This document shows positions 26,984-35,138 of a DNA stretch of 64,000 nucleotides, piece by piece. The notes below the pieces were generated by a model, which worked only from the letters and a program-made list of their open reading frames with translations, did no database searches and had not been told where the DNA came from. This stretch comes from Brevibacterium gallinarum (GTDB lineage Bacteria; Actinomycetota; Actinomycetes; Actinomycetales; Brevibacteriaceae). Where the stretch lies: contig NZ_JACSPY010000001.1 in the NCBI RefSeq assembly GCF_014836885.1, positions 336,430 through 400,429 of the forward strand. Reading direction: 5' to 3'. Within the stretch, counting starts at the first letter, position 1, and every line of letters begins with the position of its first letter. Both the position numbers and the translations under genes were made by a program.

Positions 26984-28288
26984 ATGACGGACTCCGCAGC
27001 TGTGGTTCCGGGTCTGCGCCTGCCTGGGCTCAGCGTCGAAGAGCTCACCCTCACCGTGCCCGTCGACCGCGGGTACGGCAAGCCGCTCGGCACCTCGGGA
27101 ACGGGGCAGCAGCCGGCAACGCTGGAGGTCTTCGCCCGGATCCTGGGCAGGAAGGATTCGACCAAGCCGTACCTGCTGTACCTGCAGGGCGGTCCTGGGC
27201 ACGAGGCGTTCCGCGCCACCCAGTCGAGTCCCGGCTGGATCGAACGGGCGCTCAAGGACTTCCGCATCGTCATGCTCGACCAGCGCGGCACCGGCCGTTC
27301 GACCCCGGTCGGCTGGGTCGACGGACGGATCACCGGGCTGCCGGCCGGTCTCGATGCAGCCGATCCCGAGGCGGTGGCCGGGTACCTGACGCACCTGCGC
27401 GCCGACTCGATCATCGCCGATGCCGAAGACGTGCGGCGGGCGCTCGGGGTCGAGCAGTGGAGTGTGCTCGGGCAGTCCTTCGGCGGGTTCTGCACGCTGC
27501 GGTATCTGAGCGAGCATCCGGAGGTCATCCGCGAGGCGCTGTTCACCGGGGGGCTGCCGGCCGTCGGCGGGCACCCGCGGGAGGTCTACGCCGCCACCTG
27601 GCAGCAGATGATCGCAAAGTCGCGGGCCTTCACTGCCCGGTATCCGCGCGCGGCTGTGAAGCTGCAGGAGCTGAGCTCCCGGGCTGCATCCGGTCTGGAG
27701 CTGCCCGATGGCACGTTCGCCACCGTCGATCACGTGCGGCTGCTCGGCCACTTCCTCGGTGCCTCGGGCGGGGCCGAGCGGCTGGCCTACCTGCTCGAAG
27801 GCGACATCGACACCGCCGCCTTCCGCTACGACTTCGCCGCGGCAATGCCGTTCTCCGGGCGCAATCCGCTGTATGCGGTGGTGCACGAGAGCTGCTGGGC
27901 TGACGGGGTCGTCACCGACTGGGCCGCTGAAGCGGCGATGCCGGAGGCGGTGCGCACCGACCCGACGCTGCTGGCCGGTGAGCACATGACTCCTGCCGTG
28001 TTCTCCACCGGCCCGCTTGCGGTGTGGAAGGACATCGCCGAACGGGTGGCCGCCTGCCGGTGGCCGAAGCTGTGGGATGCCGAGCAGCTGCGTCGAGCTG
28101 AGGTGCCGGCGGCTGCCGCGGTGTACTTCGAGGACGCCTATGTTCCCCAGCAGTACTCCCTGGCGACCGCCTCACTGCTGCCGCGGATGCGGCCATGGGT
28201 GACGAACGAGTATGAGCACAACGGGCTCTCGGCATCCTCAGGCGCGGTGCTCGACCGGCTTCTCAAGCTCACCCGCGACGAAATCTGA
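26984..28288 (+). CDS. Alpha/beta hydrolase, S33 prolyl aminopeptidase-like
   Basis: 434-residue alpha/beta-hydrolase of the S33 proline iminopeptidase type. Features are the oxyanion-hole region LQGGPGHEAF near residue 67, DQRGTGRSTP near residue 99, and the nucleophile elbow GQSFGG near residue 164. It would remove N-terminal proline from peptides in the cytoplasm; no signal peptide is visible. ATG 26984 lies one base after the gltX stop, indicating co-expression. Confidence 0.85.
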   Translation: MTDSAAVVPGLRLPGLSVEELTLTVPVDRGYGKPLGTSGTGQQPATLEVFARILGRKDSTKPYLLYLQGGPGHEAFRATQSSPGWIERALKDFRIVMLDQRGTGRSTPVGWVDGRITGLPAGLDAADPEAVAGYLTHLRADSIIADAEDVRRALGVEQWSVLGQSFGGFCTLRYLSEHPEVIREALFTGGLPAVGGHPREVYAATWQQMIAKSRAFTARYPRAAVKLQELSSRAASGLELPDGTFATVDHVRLLGHFLGASGGAERLAYLLEGDIDTAAFRYDFAAAMPFSGRNPLYAVVHESCWADGVVTDWAAEAAMPEAVRTDPTLLAGEHMTPAVFSTGPLAVWKDIAERVAACRWPKLWDAEQLRRAEVPAAAAVYFEDAYVPQQYSLATASLLPRMRPWVTNEYEHNGLSASSGAVLDRLLKLTRDEI

Positions 28289-28465
28289 GACCCCGATGCC
28301 CTGTCCGGTATCCGGACGCGCAGGTGTGACATGGCTGACAGAGCATAGGTTTGTGCCGCACTTGTGATTCCGTGTTCACCTCGCTGGCACCACTGGGCGA
28401 GCAGGCCGAACCCGGCGGCACGTCGAATCTGATCGTGATCGAAGCTTCGGTCGAAAGGAACCTCA

Positions 28466-29980
28466 ATGACGCTTGGTGTGCTCGGCATCATCCTGTCTCT
28501 CATCTTCCTCATCGTCGCCGCCTACCGCGGCATGTCGGTCATCATCGCCGCCCCGCTGGCCGCGCTCGTGGCTCTCATCTTCGCCGGCATGCCGCTGCTG
28601 CCCGGCTACACCGAGATCTTCATGACCGGGGCGGCGGGCTTCATCATCAACTACTTCCCGCTGTTCCTCGCCGGAGCCGTGTTCGGCCAGCTCATGCGGG
28701 TCTCCGGGTTCGCTGAGGGGATCGCCCACACGATCGTGCGGATCCTCGGGCCCAAGCGGGCGATCCTGGGCACGGTGCTCATCTGCTCGATTCTGGCCTA
28801 CGGCGGCGTCAGCGTCTTCGTCGTCGTGTTCGTCATGTTCCCGCTGGCCCTCGAGCTCTTCCGGGCAGCCGACATCCCGCGCCGGCTCATCCCCGCGACC
28901 ATCAGCCTCGGCGCCTTCACCTTCGTCATGACCGCGCTGCCGGGCTCACCGCAGATCCAGAACGTCATCCCCGGCAAGTTCCTCGGCACCAACACCTTCG
29001 CCGCACCGGTCATCGGCATCATCTCCGGTGCGCTCATGTTCACCCTCGGCATGCTCTACCTCGAATGGCGCAAGAAGAAGATGATCGCTGCAGGCGAGAA
29101 CTTCGCCACCATCACCGATATGGAGCAGCGGCAGGCGAAGAAGGGCTCCACGCGCAGCGTCCGCGTCGATGCTGCCGGTGAGCAGTACGCCTCCGACGGG
29201 ATCGTCGACCCGGACACCGCCACCGATGAGCGCAGCGGCTCGACCGCTCCCAGCCTGCGCACCGCCACCGGTGAGCCGACCGAGCACCAGATCCGCCTGC
29301 TGCCGTTCCTGCCGATCGTCGCGGTGTTCGTCGTCAACATCCTCGCCACCTATGTCGTGCTGCCGGCGATGGACTGGAGCATGCTCGGCGAGGAGCTCTA
29401 CGGCGGCATCTCCCTGCAGGACCGGATCAGCACCTGGGCAGTGCTGCTCGCCCTGCTCGCAGCGATCCTCGTCGTCCTGCTGCTCAACATCGGCCGCCTC
29501 GGCGAACTGTTCCAGGCCTTCGCCCAGGGTGCCCGCGACTCGCTCATGCCGATCTTCAACACCGCTTCTGAGGTCGGCTACGGCACCGTCATCGGCAGCG
29601 TCGCCGCCTTCGCCGTCGTCCGCGAGGCCGTCACCGGGCTGTCGTCGAATGCGCTGCTCAACTCCGCTGTCGCTGTCTCCGCCCTGGCCGGCATCACCGG
29701 TTCAGCATCCGGCGGCATGACGATCGCGCTCAACACGCTCGGCGATGACCTCATCCTGCAGGCGGAGAACCAGGGCCTGGCAATGGAGACGATGCACCGC
29801 ATCATCGCGATGGGCTCCGGCGGTCTCGACACGATGCCGCACAACGGGGCGATCATCTCGCTGCTCATCATCTGCAACCTCACCCACCGCGACTCCTACA
29901 AGGACATCTTCGTCATCACCCTGGCGATCACGTCAGCGGTGACGCTGCTGATGATCGCGATCCTGTCGATCTTCGCCTGA
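28466..29980 (+). CDS. GntP-family permease
   Basis: 504-residue polytopic membrane protein with about 12 hydrophobic segments and a hydrophilic central loop (residues about 205-275). The sequence resembles GntP-family gluconate/hydroxyacid:H+ symporters (TALPGSPQIQNVIPGKFLGT near residue 153; SGSASGGMTIALN-type stretch near residue 414). The substrate, a sugar acid or hydroxy acid, is not determined. AAAGGA precedes the ATG. Not obviously linked to neighbouring genes. Confidence 0.82.
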   Translation: MTLGVLGIILSLIFLIVAAYRGMSVIIAAPLAALVALIFAGMPLLPGYTEIFMTGAAGFIINYFPLFLAGAVFGQLMRVSGFAEGIAHTIVRILGPKRAILGTVLICSILAYGGVSVFVVVFVMFPLALELFRAADIPRRLIPATISLGAFTFVMTALPGSPQIQNVIPGKFLGTNTFAAPVIGIISGALMFTLGMLYLEWRKKKMIAAGENFATITDMEQRQAKKGSTRSVRVDAAGEQYASDGIVDPDTATDERSGSTAPSLRTATGEPTEHQIRLLPFLPIVAVFVVNILATYVVLPAMDWSMLGEELYGGISLQDRISTWAVLLALLAAILVVLLLNIGRLGELFQAFAQGARDSLMPIFNTASEVGYGTVIGSVAAFAVVREAVTGLSSNALLNSAVAVSALAGITGSASGGMTIALNTLGDDLILQAENQGLAMETMHRIIAMGSGGLDTMPHNGAIISLLIICNLTHRDSYKDIFVITLAITSAVTLLMIAILSIFA

Positions 29981-29999
29981 TGTGAGAAACCTCATGCGG

Positions 30000-30028
30000 G
30001 GGCAGCTGCCGGTCTCCGGTGGCTGCCC
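30000..30028. terminator. Stem-loop after the GntP permease gene
   Basis: GGGCAGC (30000-30006) pairs with GCTGCCC (30022-30028), with an inner CCGG-TCT-CCGG helix. It starts 20 bases after the stop codon and has no T-run. Likely terminator for the permease. Confidence 0.55.
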
Positions 30029-30039
30029 GCGCAGTGATG

Positions 30040-30115
30040 TGTGCTCAGTGTGCTCAGTGCTCGGGGCTGTGGGTTCAGGACTGTGGGTTCAGTGTGCTCA
30101 GGACTGTGTGCTCAG
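30040..30115. repeat. TGTGCTCAG repeats
   Basis: Four exact TGTGCTCAG copies (30040, 30049, 30093, 30107), with related GTGGGTTCAG units between them, fill the spacer between the convergent permease and SDR genes. Slippage-prone noncoding DNA; no function seen. Confidence 0.65.
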
Positions 30116-30125
30116 GTCTGCCGGC

Positions 30126-30869
30126 TCACAGCGAGCGGACCATCCCGCCGTCGACGGCGATGACGCTGCCGGTGATGTAGCTGGCGACAGGGGAGAGCAG
30201 GAACGCTGCGACCTGCCCGAACTCATGCGGCTGCCCGAGCCGGCGCAGCGGCACATGCTCCAGCTGCTCAGCATCGGGTGCCTCACCCATCCGCGGGGTG
30301 AGGATCTGACCGGGGGCCACACCGAAGATCCGGATGCCGCGCGGGCCGATCTCATCGGCCATGTTCTTGATCGCCATCGCAATTCCGGGCCGCAGCGCAT
30401 TCGAGATCGCGATCGAGGGGATCGGATTCCACACCGACGACGACAGCACCATCCCGACCGCACCCCCGGGCTCCAGACGCTCGCAGGCGAAGCGCGCCAA
30501 ACGCAGGGAGCCGAGGAACACCGATTCGATCGCCTCGCGCCACTGCTCTTCGCTGGTGTCGAAGTAATGCCCGACAGCCGGCCCGCCGACGGAGATGAAT
30601 ACACCGGCAACCGGCGCCGCGCCGAACGCCTCGGCCGCGGCGGTGAAGAGCCGCGCACCAGCGTCAGCGGCCGCATTGTCGAGGGCCAGTCCGGCCGCTC
30701 GGTCACCGAGCCGGGAGAGCGCGGCGTCGATCTTCTCCTGGCTGCGCGAGGAGATCAGCACGTTCGCACCCTCGGCGACAAGCGCCTCGGCGGTGGCGAA
30801 TCCGAGCCCTGATGAGCCGCCTGTGACGATGAATGTGCGGCCTGAGATCTGGAGGTCCATGAGCCTCAT
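30126..30869 (-). CDS. Short-chain dehydrogenase/reductase (SDR)
   Basis: 247-residue classical SDR: the NAD(P)-binding TGGSSGLG motif lies near residue 15 and the C-terminal VIAVDGG segment is typical of fabG-like proteins. The usual catalytic Tyr-x-x-x-Lys is not obvious; the corresponding stretch reads SNALRPGIAMAIKNMADE, without Tyr. The activity may therefore be altered. ATG 30869 is chosen for GAGGGG upstream; an ATG at 30860 is possible. Substrate unknown. Confidence 0.8.
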   Translation of the reverse strand: MRLMDLQISGRTFIVTGGSSGLGFATAEALVAEGANVLISSRSQEKIDAALSRLGDRAAGLALDNAAADAGARLFTAAAEAFGAAPVAGVFISVGGPAVGHYFDTSEEQWREAIESVFLGSLRLARFACERLEPGGAVGMVLSSSVWNPIPSIAISNALRPGIAMAIKNMADEIGPRGIRIFGVAPGQILTPRMGEAPDAEQLEHVPLRRLGQPHEFGQVAAFLLSPVASYITGSVIAVDGGMVRSL

Positions 30870-30890
30870 TGTGCCGCCCCTCACGCGATT

Positions 30891-30919
30891 TTGCACTCGG
30901 GGATCGGAGTGTGTAGAGT
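30891..30919 (+). promoter_or_regulatory. Promoter of the tRNA-Gln/tRNA-Glu genes
   Basis: TTGCAC (30891-30896) and TAGAGT (30914-30919) are separated by exactly 17 bases, 41 bases before tRNA-Gln. The best-formed sigma-70-like promoter in the window. Confidence 0.7.
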
Positions 30920-30960
30920 AATCTTTCGTTGCCAGGGAGGCGCAAGCCTCCGAAGTGCAT

Positions 30961-31032
30961 TGGGGTATGGTGTAATTGGCAGCACGAGTGATTCTGGTTC
31001 ACTTAGTCTAGGTTCGAGTCCTGGTACCCCAG
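30961..31032 (+). tRNA. tRNA-Gln (CTG anticodon)
   Basis: Complete cloverleaf. The acceptor TGGGGTA pairs with TACCCCA, with a G discriminator. The anticodon stem AGTGA/TCACT encloses the loop TTCTGGT (anticodon CTG), and the T-arm contains GGTTCGAGTCC. The U1-A72 pair is typical of tRNA-Gln. CCA is not encoded. Confidence 0.95.
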
Positions 31033-31033
31033 C

Positions 31034-31106
31034 GCCCCCGTCGTCTAGTGGCCTAGGACGCCGCCCTCTCAAGGCGGAAACGGCGGTTCGAACCCGCTCG
31101 GGGGTA
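31034..31106 (+). tRNA. tRNA-Glu (CTC anticodon)
   Basis: Acceptor GCCCCCG pairs with CGGGGGT (one terminal G-U), discriminator A. The anticodon stem CCGCC/GGCGG encloses the loop CTCTCAA (anticodon CTC). One base after tRNA-Gln, so surely co-transcribed. Confidence 0.95.
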
Positions 31107-31111
31107 CGGTT

Positions 31112-31148
31112 GAATCCCGGTGTCTGACATGATCAGGCGCCGGGATTC
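31112..31148 (+). terminator. Terminator of the tRNA operon
   Basis: GAATCCCGG (31112-31120) and CCGGGATTC (31140-31148) form a 9-bp stem with further inner CTGA/TCAG pairing, five bases after tRNA-Glu. Confidence 0.7.
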
Positions 31149-31203
31149 GTCATTTCCGACCGGCACCGCCCCCGGCTGTGCCCTGGCATGATCGACGGAG
31201 ACC

Positions 31204-32580
31204 ATGACTCGAGACGACAGCCCCCGCCCGCCGCGTGAGGCCCGTGCCGCGCTGACCGGCGGCGTGGTCGGCAACTATGTCGATCAGTTGCACATCTTCC
31301 TGCCTCTCACCGCTCTCGCCCCGGCCCTGCCGCATCTGGTCGGCCGCGAGGCGATCGCCGGGGCGGCCACCCTCACGATCGTCGCGACGCTGCTCGGCCG
31401 GCCCTTCGGCGCGGTCGTCTTCGGAAGGCTGGCCGACCGGTTCGGCCGCACCGCCATCACCCAGGTCGCGATCGCCGGCACCGCGATCTGCACCCTGGCC
31501 ATCGCTTGCCTGCCGACCCACGAGACGATCGGCATCGCTGCGATCGGCCTCGTCCTGCTGCTGCGCTTCCTCGGCGGCATGTTCCTCGCCGGCGAGTACA
31601 CCTCGGCGATCCCGCTGGCAATGGAATGGTCGAAACCGCGCCGCCGCGGCCTGTTCTCCGGGCTCATCATGGCGATGGCCCCGTGGGCGCAGGCCTCGAT
31701 CGCACTGGCCACTCTCGGTCTGCTCGCCGTTCTCGGCCCCGAGGCCTATGCCGTGTTCGGCTGGCGGCTGGCCTTCGCCGCCGGCGGCATCGCCTCCCTG
31801 CTCGTGCTCGCCTACTACCATCGCAATGTCGCCGATGCGAAGGCCTCCAGGCTGCTGCCGGCCGATGCTGCCGCGCCCGAGGCGGGGAGGAGTGAGGCGG
31901 CCGGCTCCAGTGGCCGTCCGGCTGAGCTGGGTTCGCTGCGGGCGGTCGTCCTCGGCCGCTGGGCACGGCCGTTCTGGGCGGTGTTCCTGCTCATGACCGG
32001 GCTGTGGCTGATGACGAATATGGTCGTCATCCGGATGGCCGCCTACCTCGGTGAGGGCGGCAGTGCCGCCCACTTGACGGCGGAGACCGTGCCGGTCGTC
32101 ATGGCCGCAGCCGCGATCGCTCAGGCGCTGGTGATGTCGGTGACCGGGCACATCTCCACCCTCGTCGGCAGGCGCCGGTTCTTCGTGCTCGCCGGCATCA
32201 TCGCCGCAGTCGGCGGGCCGGTCCTCTACGTGCTCATCACGCAGGCCTCGACGATCGTCGCCACCGCCGCACTCGTGTGCCTCATCCAGGCGCTCACCGT
32301 CACCGCCTACGGGCCGATCGGTGCGCACCTCTCAGAGATCTTCCCGGCCGAGGTCCGCTCGACCGGCTACGGCACCGCATACAGCGCCTCGATCGTGCTC
32401 CCGGCGCTCTTCCCATTCTGGCTGCCGGCACTCGCCGGACTGCTCGGCGGGCAGACTGCTGCCGTAGTCACGGTGCTCGTGCTCGGCGGGATCTTCGTCT
32501 CCTTCGGCGGTGTCCTGAGCACCCGCTCTCGGACCGCCGAGGCTCAGCTCAGCGCTGGGGCTCCGCTCAGCGCTGACTGA
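31204..32580 (+). CDS. Major facilitator superfamily transporter, metabolite:H+ symporter type
   Basis: 458-residue MFS protein with about 12 membrane segments. The loop 2-3 signature reads GRLADRFGRT near residue 73, and the second-half RSTGYGTAYSASIVLPA segment is typical of the metabolite:H+ symporter group (ShiA/ProP-like). The substrate cannot be assigned. GGAG precedes the ATG. The 3' end overlaps the convergent DUF4282 gene by 14 bases. Confidence 0.82.
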   Translation: MTRDDSPRPPREARAALTGGVVGNYVDQLHIFLPLTALAPALPHLVGREAIAGAATLTIVATLLGRPFGAVVFGRLADRFGRTAITQVAIAGTAICTLAIACLPTHETIGIAAIGLVLLLRFLGGMFLAGEYTSAIPLAMEWSKPRRRGLFSGLIMAMAPWAQASIALATLGLLAVLGPEAYAVFGWRLAFAAGGIASLLVLAYYHRNVADAKASRLLPADAAAPEAGRSEAAGSSGRPAELGSLRAVVLGRWARPFWAVFLLMTGLWLMTNMVVIRMAAYLGEGGSAAHLTAETVPVVMAAAAIAQALVMSVTGHISTLVGRRRFFVLAGIIAAVGGPVLYVLITQASTIVATAALVCLIQALTVTAYGPIGAHLSEIFPAEVRSTGYGTAYSASIVLPALFPFWLPALAGLLGGQTAAVVTVLVLGGIFVSFGGVLSTRSRTAEAQLSAGAPLSAD

Positions 32581-33196
32581 GCGAGAGTGTGTCTTCGGCG
32601 ATCTTCCGGGTGTTCTCGGAGGTCTTGATCGAGGCGACGATGAACTCCAGGATCATGCGCCCGTAGACGAGCTGCATGAGGGCCGGAATCCAGCCGAAGA
32701 GGATCGCGAGGATGAGCGGCAGCGGGTTGAACGACGACTCGCCGAAGAGACTCACGCCCATGGCGATACCGAAGAAGATGCCGATGACGATGATGGCGAT
32801 CCACGTGAACGCGCACGCGAGGATATGCAGCACGTAGATGATCCCCGCCCAAGTGATGCTGACGAAGTGATCGAACTTCACGTCGAACAGGGCTTTGAAG
32901 AAGCCGCTGGTCGACCGCCCGCTGACGGAACTTCCGCTTTCTGGTGCGCCGCCCCAGGCGGGGCCGGACTGCGCGCCGGTCGGCTGACCGCCAGTCGGCT
33001 GCGCGCCGGTCGGCTGGGCGCTGTAGGGCTGGGCGTAAGGGTTGGCAGCACCCGGCTGAGACTGGCCGGCTGCGGGGGCATGCGGAGCCTGATATCCGGT
33101 CGGCTGCCGCGGATCCTGGGACTGCTGCGGGCCCTGGGGCTGCTGGTGGTCCTGGGGCTGCTGTGGGTCCTGCGGGTGGGACGGAGGCTGGGTCAT
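32567..33196 (-). CDS. DUF4282 membrane protein with Gln/Pro-rich N-terminus
   Basis: 209 residues. The first 100 are disordered and rich in Pro, Gln and Gly, with PTGAQPTGGQPTGAQ repeats. The DUF4282 domain follows (FFKALFDVKFDHFVSITWAG) with two long hydrophobic segments and a C-terminal amphipathic end. Function unknown. It lies 118 bases downstream of the RDD gene on the same strand and may share its transcript. Confidence 0.8.
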   Translation of the reverse strand: MTQPPSHPQDPQQPQDHQQPQGPQQSQDPRQPTGYQAPHAPAAGQSQPGAANPYAQPYSAQPTGAQPTGGQPTGAQSGPAWGGAPESGSSVSGRSTSGFFKALFDVKFDHFVSITWAGIIYVLHILACAFTWIAIIVIGIFFGIAMGVSLFGESSFNPLPLILAILFGWIPALMQLVYGRMILEFIVASIKTSENTRKIAEDTLSLSQR

Positions 33197-33314
33197 GGTG
33201 TTCCTCTCAGTGGTTGATGCTGCTGACAGTGCTGACAGTCGGGAGAGCGCGGCGGTGATCTGGAAGCCTGCACCGTCGGTCTGCCATCGGGCAACTGCCG
33301 GTGCCAGGCTCAGC

Positions 33315-34115
33315 TCAGCGGTCGGCTGTGCTGATGACGACGGTCGATGCCGCCTTATCGTGTAGGCCCTGACGGCGTTTCGTGTCGATGAACAGCGTCA
33401 GGTAGCACAGCAGCGTGCCGAACCCGCCGACGAACGGGACGTAGGCGCAGAGTCCCGGGATGAGCCAGCGCAGGAAGCTGCGGCCGAATCCCGGCCGAGT
33501 GCCCTCGGCTGCCCTGACGACGCGGATGCGCATGAGCATCTTTCCCACTGTCGCACCCCAGATCGCGACCATGATGAGCTCATAGGTCCACAGCAGGGTG
33601 ATGACAAGGAGGAAGGCCAGCAGGTAGCCGCCGAGCCGCCCGGCATGGGCCATGAGCATGCCCTCAACAGCCTCGCTGCTGTTGGCACGACCGATGGCGG
33701 CGCCGATGAGCGAGAAGGCGAGGAGGACGACGCCCGTCAGCGCATTGACGAAGGCAAGGTCGATGATGCGGGCGACCCAGCGCCTGACGGGGTTGGCGAG
33801 CACGGCAGTGCGGGCATCGGAGAATGCGATGACCTTGGGACCGGGTGGGCAGGCGGGCTGGGGTGAGGTGTGGGTCTGGGGCTGCATGCTGGTGGCCGTG
33901 GGTTCCAGCCATGCCCCGCGGTGGGACGCCGTGCCGGTGACTGCGGCACCGGTCTGGGCAGCATCGGACGCTGCCCGGCCGCCTGCTGTCAGATCTGCCG
34001 CAACTGGAGCGTGCGGCGGCGGGGGAGGGGCCGTGCGGCTGCCGGCGCTCACAGTGGGAGGTGAGGCGGGCGGCGGTGGTGGCTGGGCGGGAGGTTCAGG
34101 TGACGTCATCGGCAT
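33315..34115 (-). CDS. RDD-family membrane protein
   Basis: 266 residues: a Pro-rich disordered N-terminus (about 100 residues), then an RDD domain with RRWVARIIDLAFVNAL near residue 110 (the Arg-Asp pair of the family name), three or four membrane segments, and IDTKRRQGLHDKAASTVVI at the end. Function unknown; RDD proteins are sometimes linked to transport or envelope processes. The ATG has GAGGAGA upstream. Confidence 0.83.
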   Translation of the reverse strand: MPMTSPEPPAQPPPPPASPPTVSAGSRTAPPPPPHAPVAADLTAGGRAASDAAQTGAAVTGTASHRGAWLEPTATSMQPQTHTSPQPACPPGPKVIAFSDARTAVLANPVRRWVARIIDLAFVNALTGVVLLAFSLIGAAIGRANSSEAVEGMLMAHAGRLGGYLLAFLLVITLLWTYELIMVAIWGATVGKMLMRIRVVRAAEGTRPGFGRSFLRWLIPGLCAYVPFVGGFGTLLCYLTLFIDTKRRQGLHDKAASTVVISTADR

Positions 34116-34232
34116 CTTCTCTCCTCAACTGTGCTCTATCGAGACGTGTGGAACCGCGTTCGCGGTTTCTGCCAGCTTAGCGGCTCCGGCACGGAACAGG
34201 GCGGGCCGAGCAGAGCTTTCGGCAGACGCACG

Positions 34233-34263
34233 CGCGGCACCGGACACGATGTCCGGTGCCGCG
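34233..34263 (-). terminator. 14-bp perfect stem terminator of the IclR regulator gene
   Basis: A perfect 14-bp stem (34233-34246 with 34250-34263, core GGCACCGGACA) closed by a CGA triloop, 30 bases after the regulator's stop codon. No T-run. It also insulates the RDD gene on the same strand. Confidence 0.75.
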
Positions 34264-34292
34264 CTGTGAAGAAGGATGTGCAGGAGAGAGGA

Positions 34293-35021
34293 TCAGGCGC
34301 GGTTGAGCGCCTCCGTCAGAGCCTTGGCAGCCTCGAGGATCGACTGTGCGTGCAGTCGGCCGGGCTGGCGGGTCAGCCGCTCGACCGGCCCGGAGATCGA
34401 CACCGCAGCCACCACCCGGTTGCTCGGACCGCGCACGGGGGCGGACACGGAGGCGACTCCGCGCTCGCGTTCGGCGATCGACTGCGCCCAGCCGCGCCGG
34501 CGCACACCGGAGAGCATCGTGGCGGTGAAGCGGGCACCGCGCAGCCCCGAATGCAGGCGGTCGGGCTCCTCCCAGGCGAGCAGCACCTGTGCAGCCGAAC
34601 CGGCGCGCATGCTCAGAGTGGCTCCGACCGGCACGGAGTCGCGCAGGCCCACCGGGCGCTCGGCCGCCGCCACGCACAGTCGCAGATCACCCTGGCGGCG
34701 GAACAGCTGGGAGCTCTCACCGGTTCGGTCGCGCAGCTGATTGAGCACCGGCCCAGCGGCGGCCAGCAGCCGGTCCTCGCCGGCAGCCGAGGACAGCTCG
34801 GCCAGGCGGGGGCCCAGCACGAACCGGCCCTGCAGATCGCGGCCGACGAAGCGGTGATACTCCAGGGCCACGGCCAGACGGTGCGCCGTCGGGCGGGCGA
34901 GGCCGGTGAGCGTGACGAGCTCGGCAAGGGAAGCAGGACCGGCTTCAAGTGCAGAAAGAACGAGGGAGGCCTTGTCAATGACCCCCACGCCGCTACCAGT
35001 TTGAGTGCTCATGTTCAACAT
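34293..35021 (-). CDS. ltbR: IclR-family regulator of leucine biosynthesis (LtbR/NdgR type)
   Basis: 242-residue IclR-family regulator: N-terminal winged HTH (SLAELVTLTGLARPTAHRLA near residue 31) and a C-terminal effector domain. An IclR gene divergent from leuCD is conserved in actinobacteria: LtbR in Corynebacterium represses leuB and leuCD, and NdgR in Streptomyces regulates leuCD. The context matches. The start may be ATG 35021 or 35012; neither has a Shine-Dalgarno sequence. The start overlaps one arm of a candidate operator, which suggests autoregulation. Confidence 0.87.
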   Translation of the reverse strand: MLNMSTQTGSGVGVIDKASLVLSALEAGPASLAELVTLTGLARPTAHRLAVALEYHRFVGRDLQGRFVLGPRLAELSSAAGEDRLLAAAGPVLNQLRDRTGESSQLFRRQGDLRLCVAAAERPVGLRDSVPVGATLSMRAGSAAQVLLAWEEPDRLHSGLRGARFTATMLSGVRRRGWAQSIAERERGVASVSAPVRGPSNRVVAAVSISGPVERLTRQPGRLHAQSILEAAKALTEALNRA

Positions 35022-35064
35022 TCTGCAATCTCAAAAATCGAGATGCAAGTTCACCATGCAGAAT
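35020..35064. promoter_or_regulatory. Candidate LtbR/NdgR operators between ltbR and leuC
   Basis: Two nested inverted repeats. The outer is ATTCTGCA (35020-35027) with TGCAGAAT (35057-35064). The inner is ATCTC-N7-GAGAT (35028-35044). They occupy the divergent control region and are the natural binding sites for the regulator. Confidence 0.5.
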
Positions 35065-35138
35065 AGGGCATTAGCGTCGGTGGCCAACCCGCACCCGTGA
35101 CCTGTCTCAGGCGCGAACCGCATATATAGGAGGATCCT

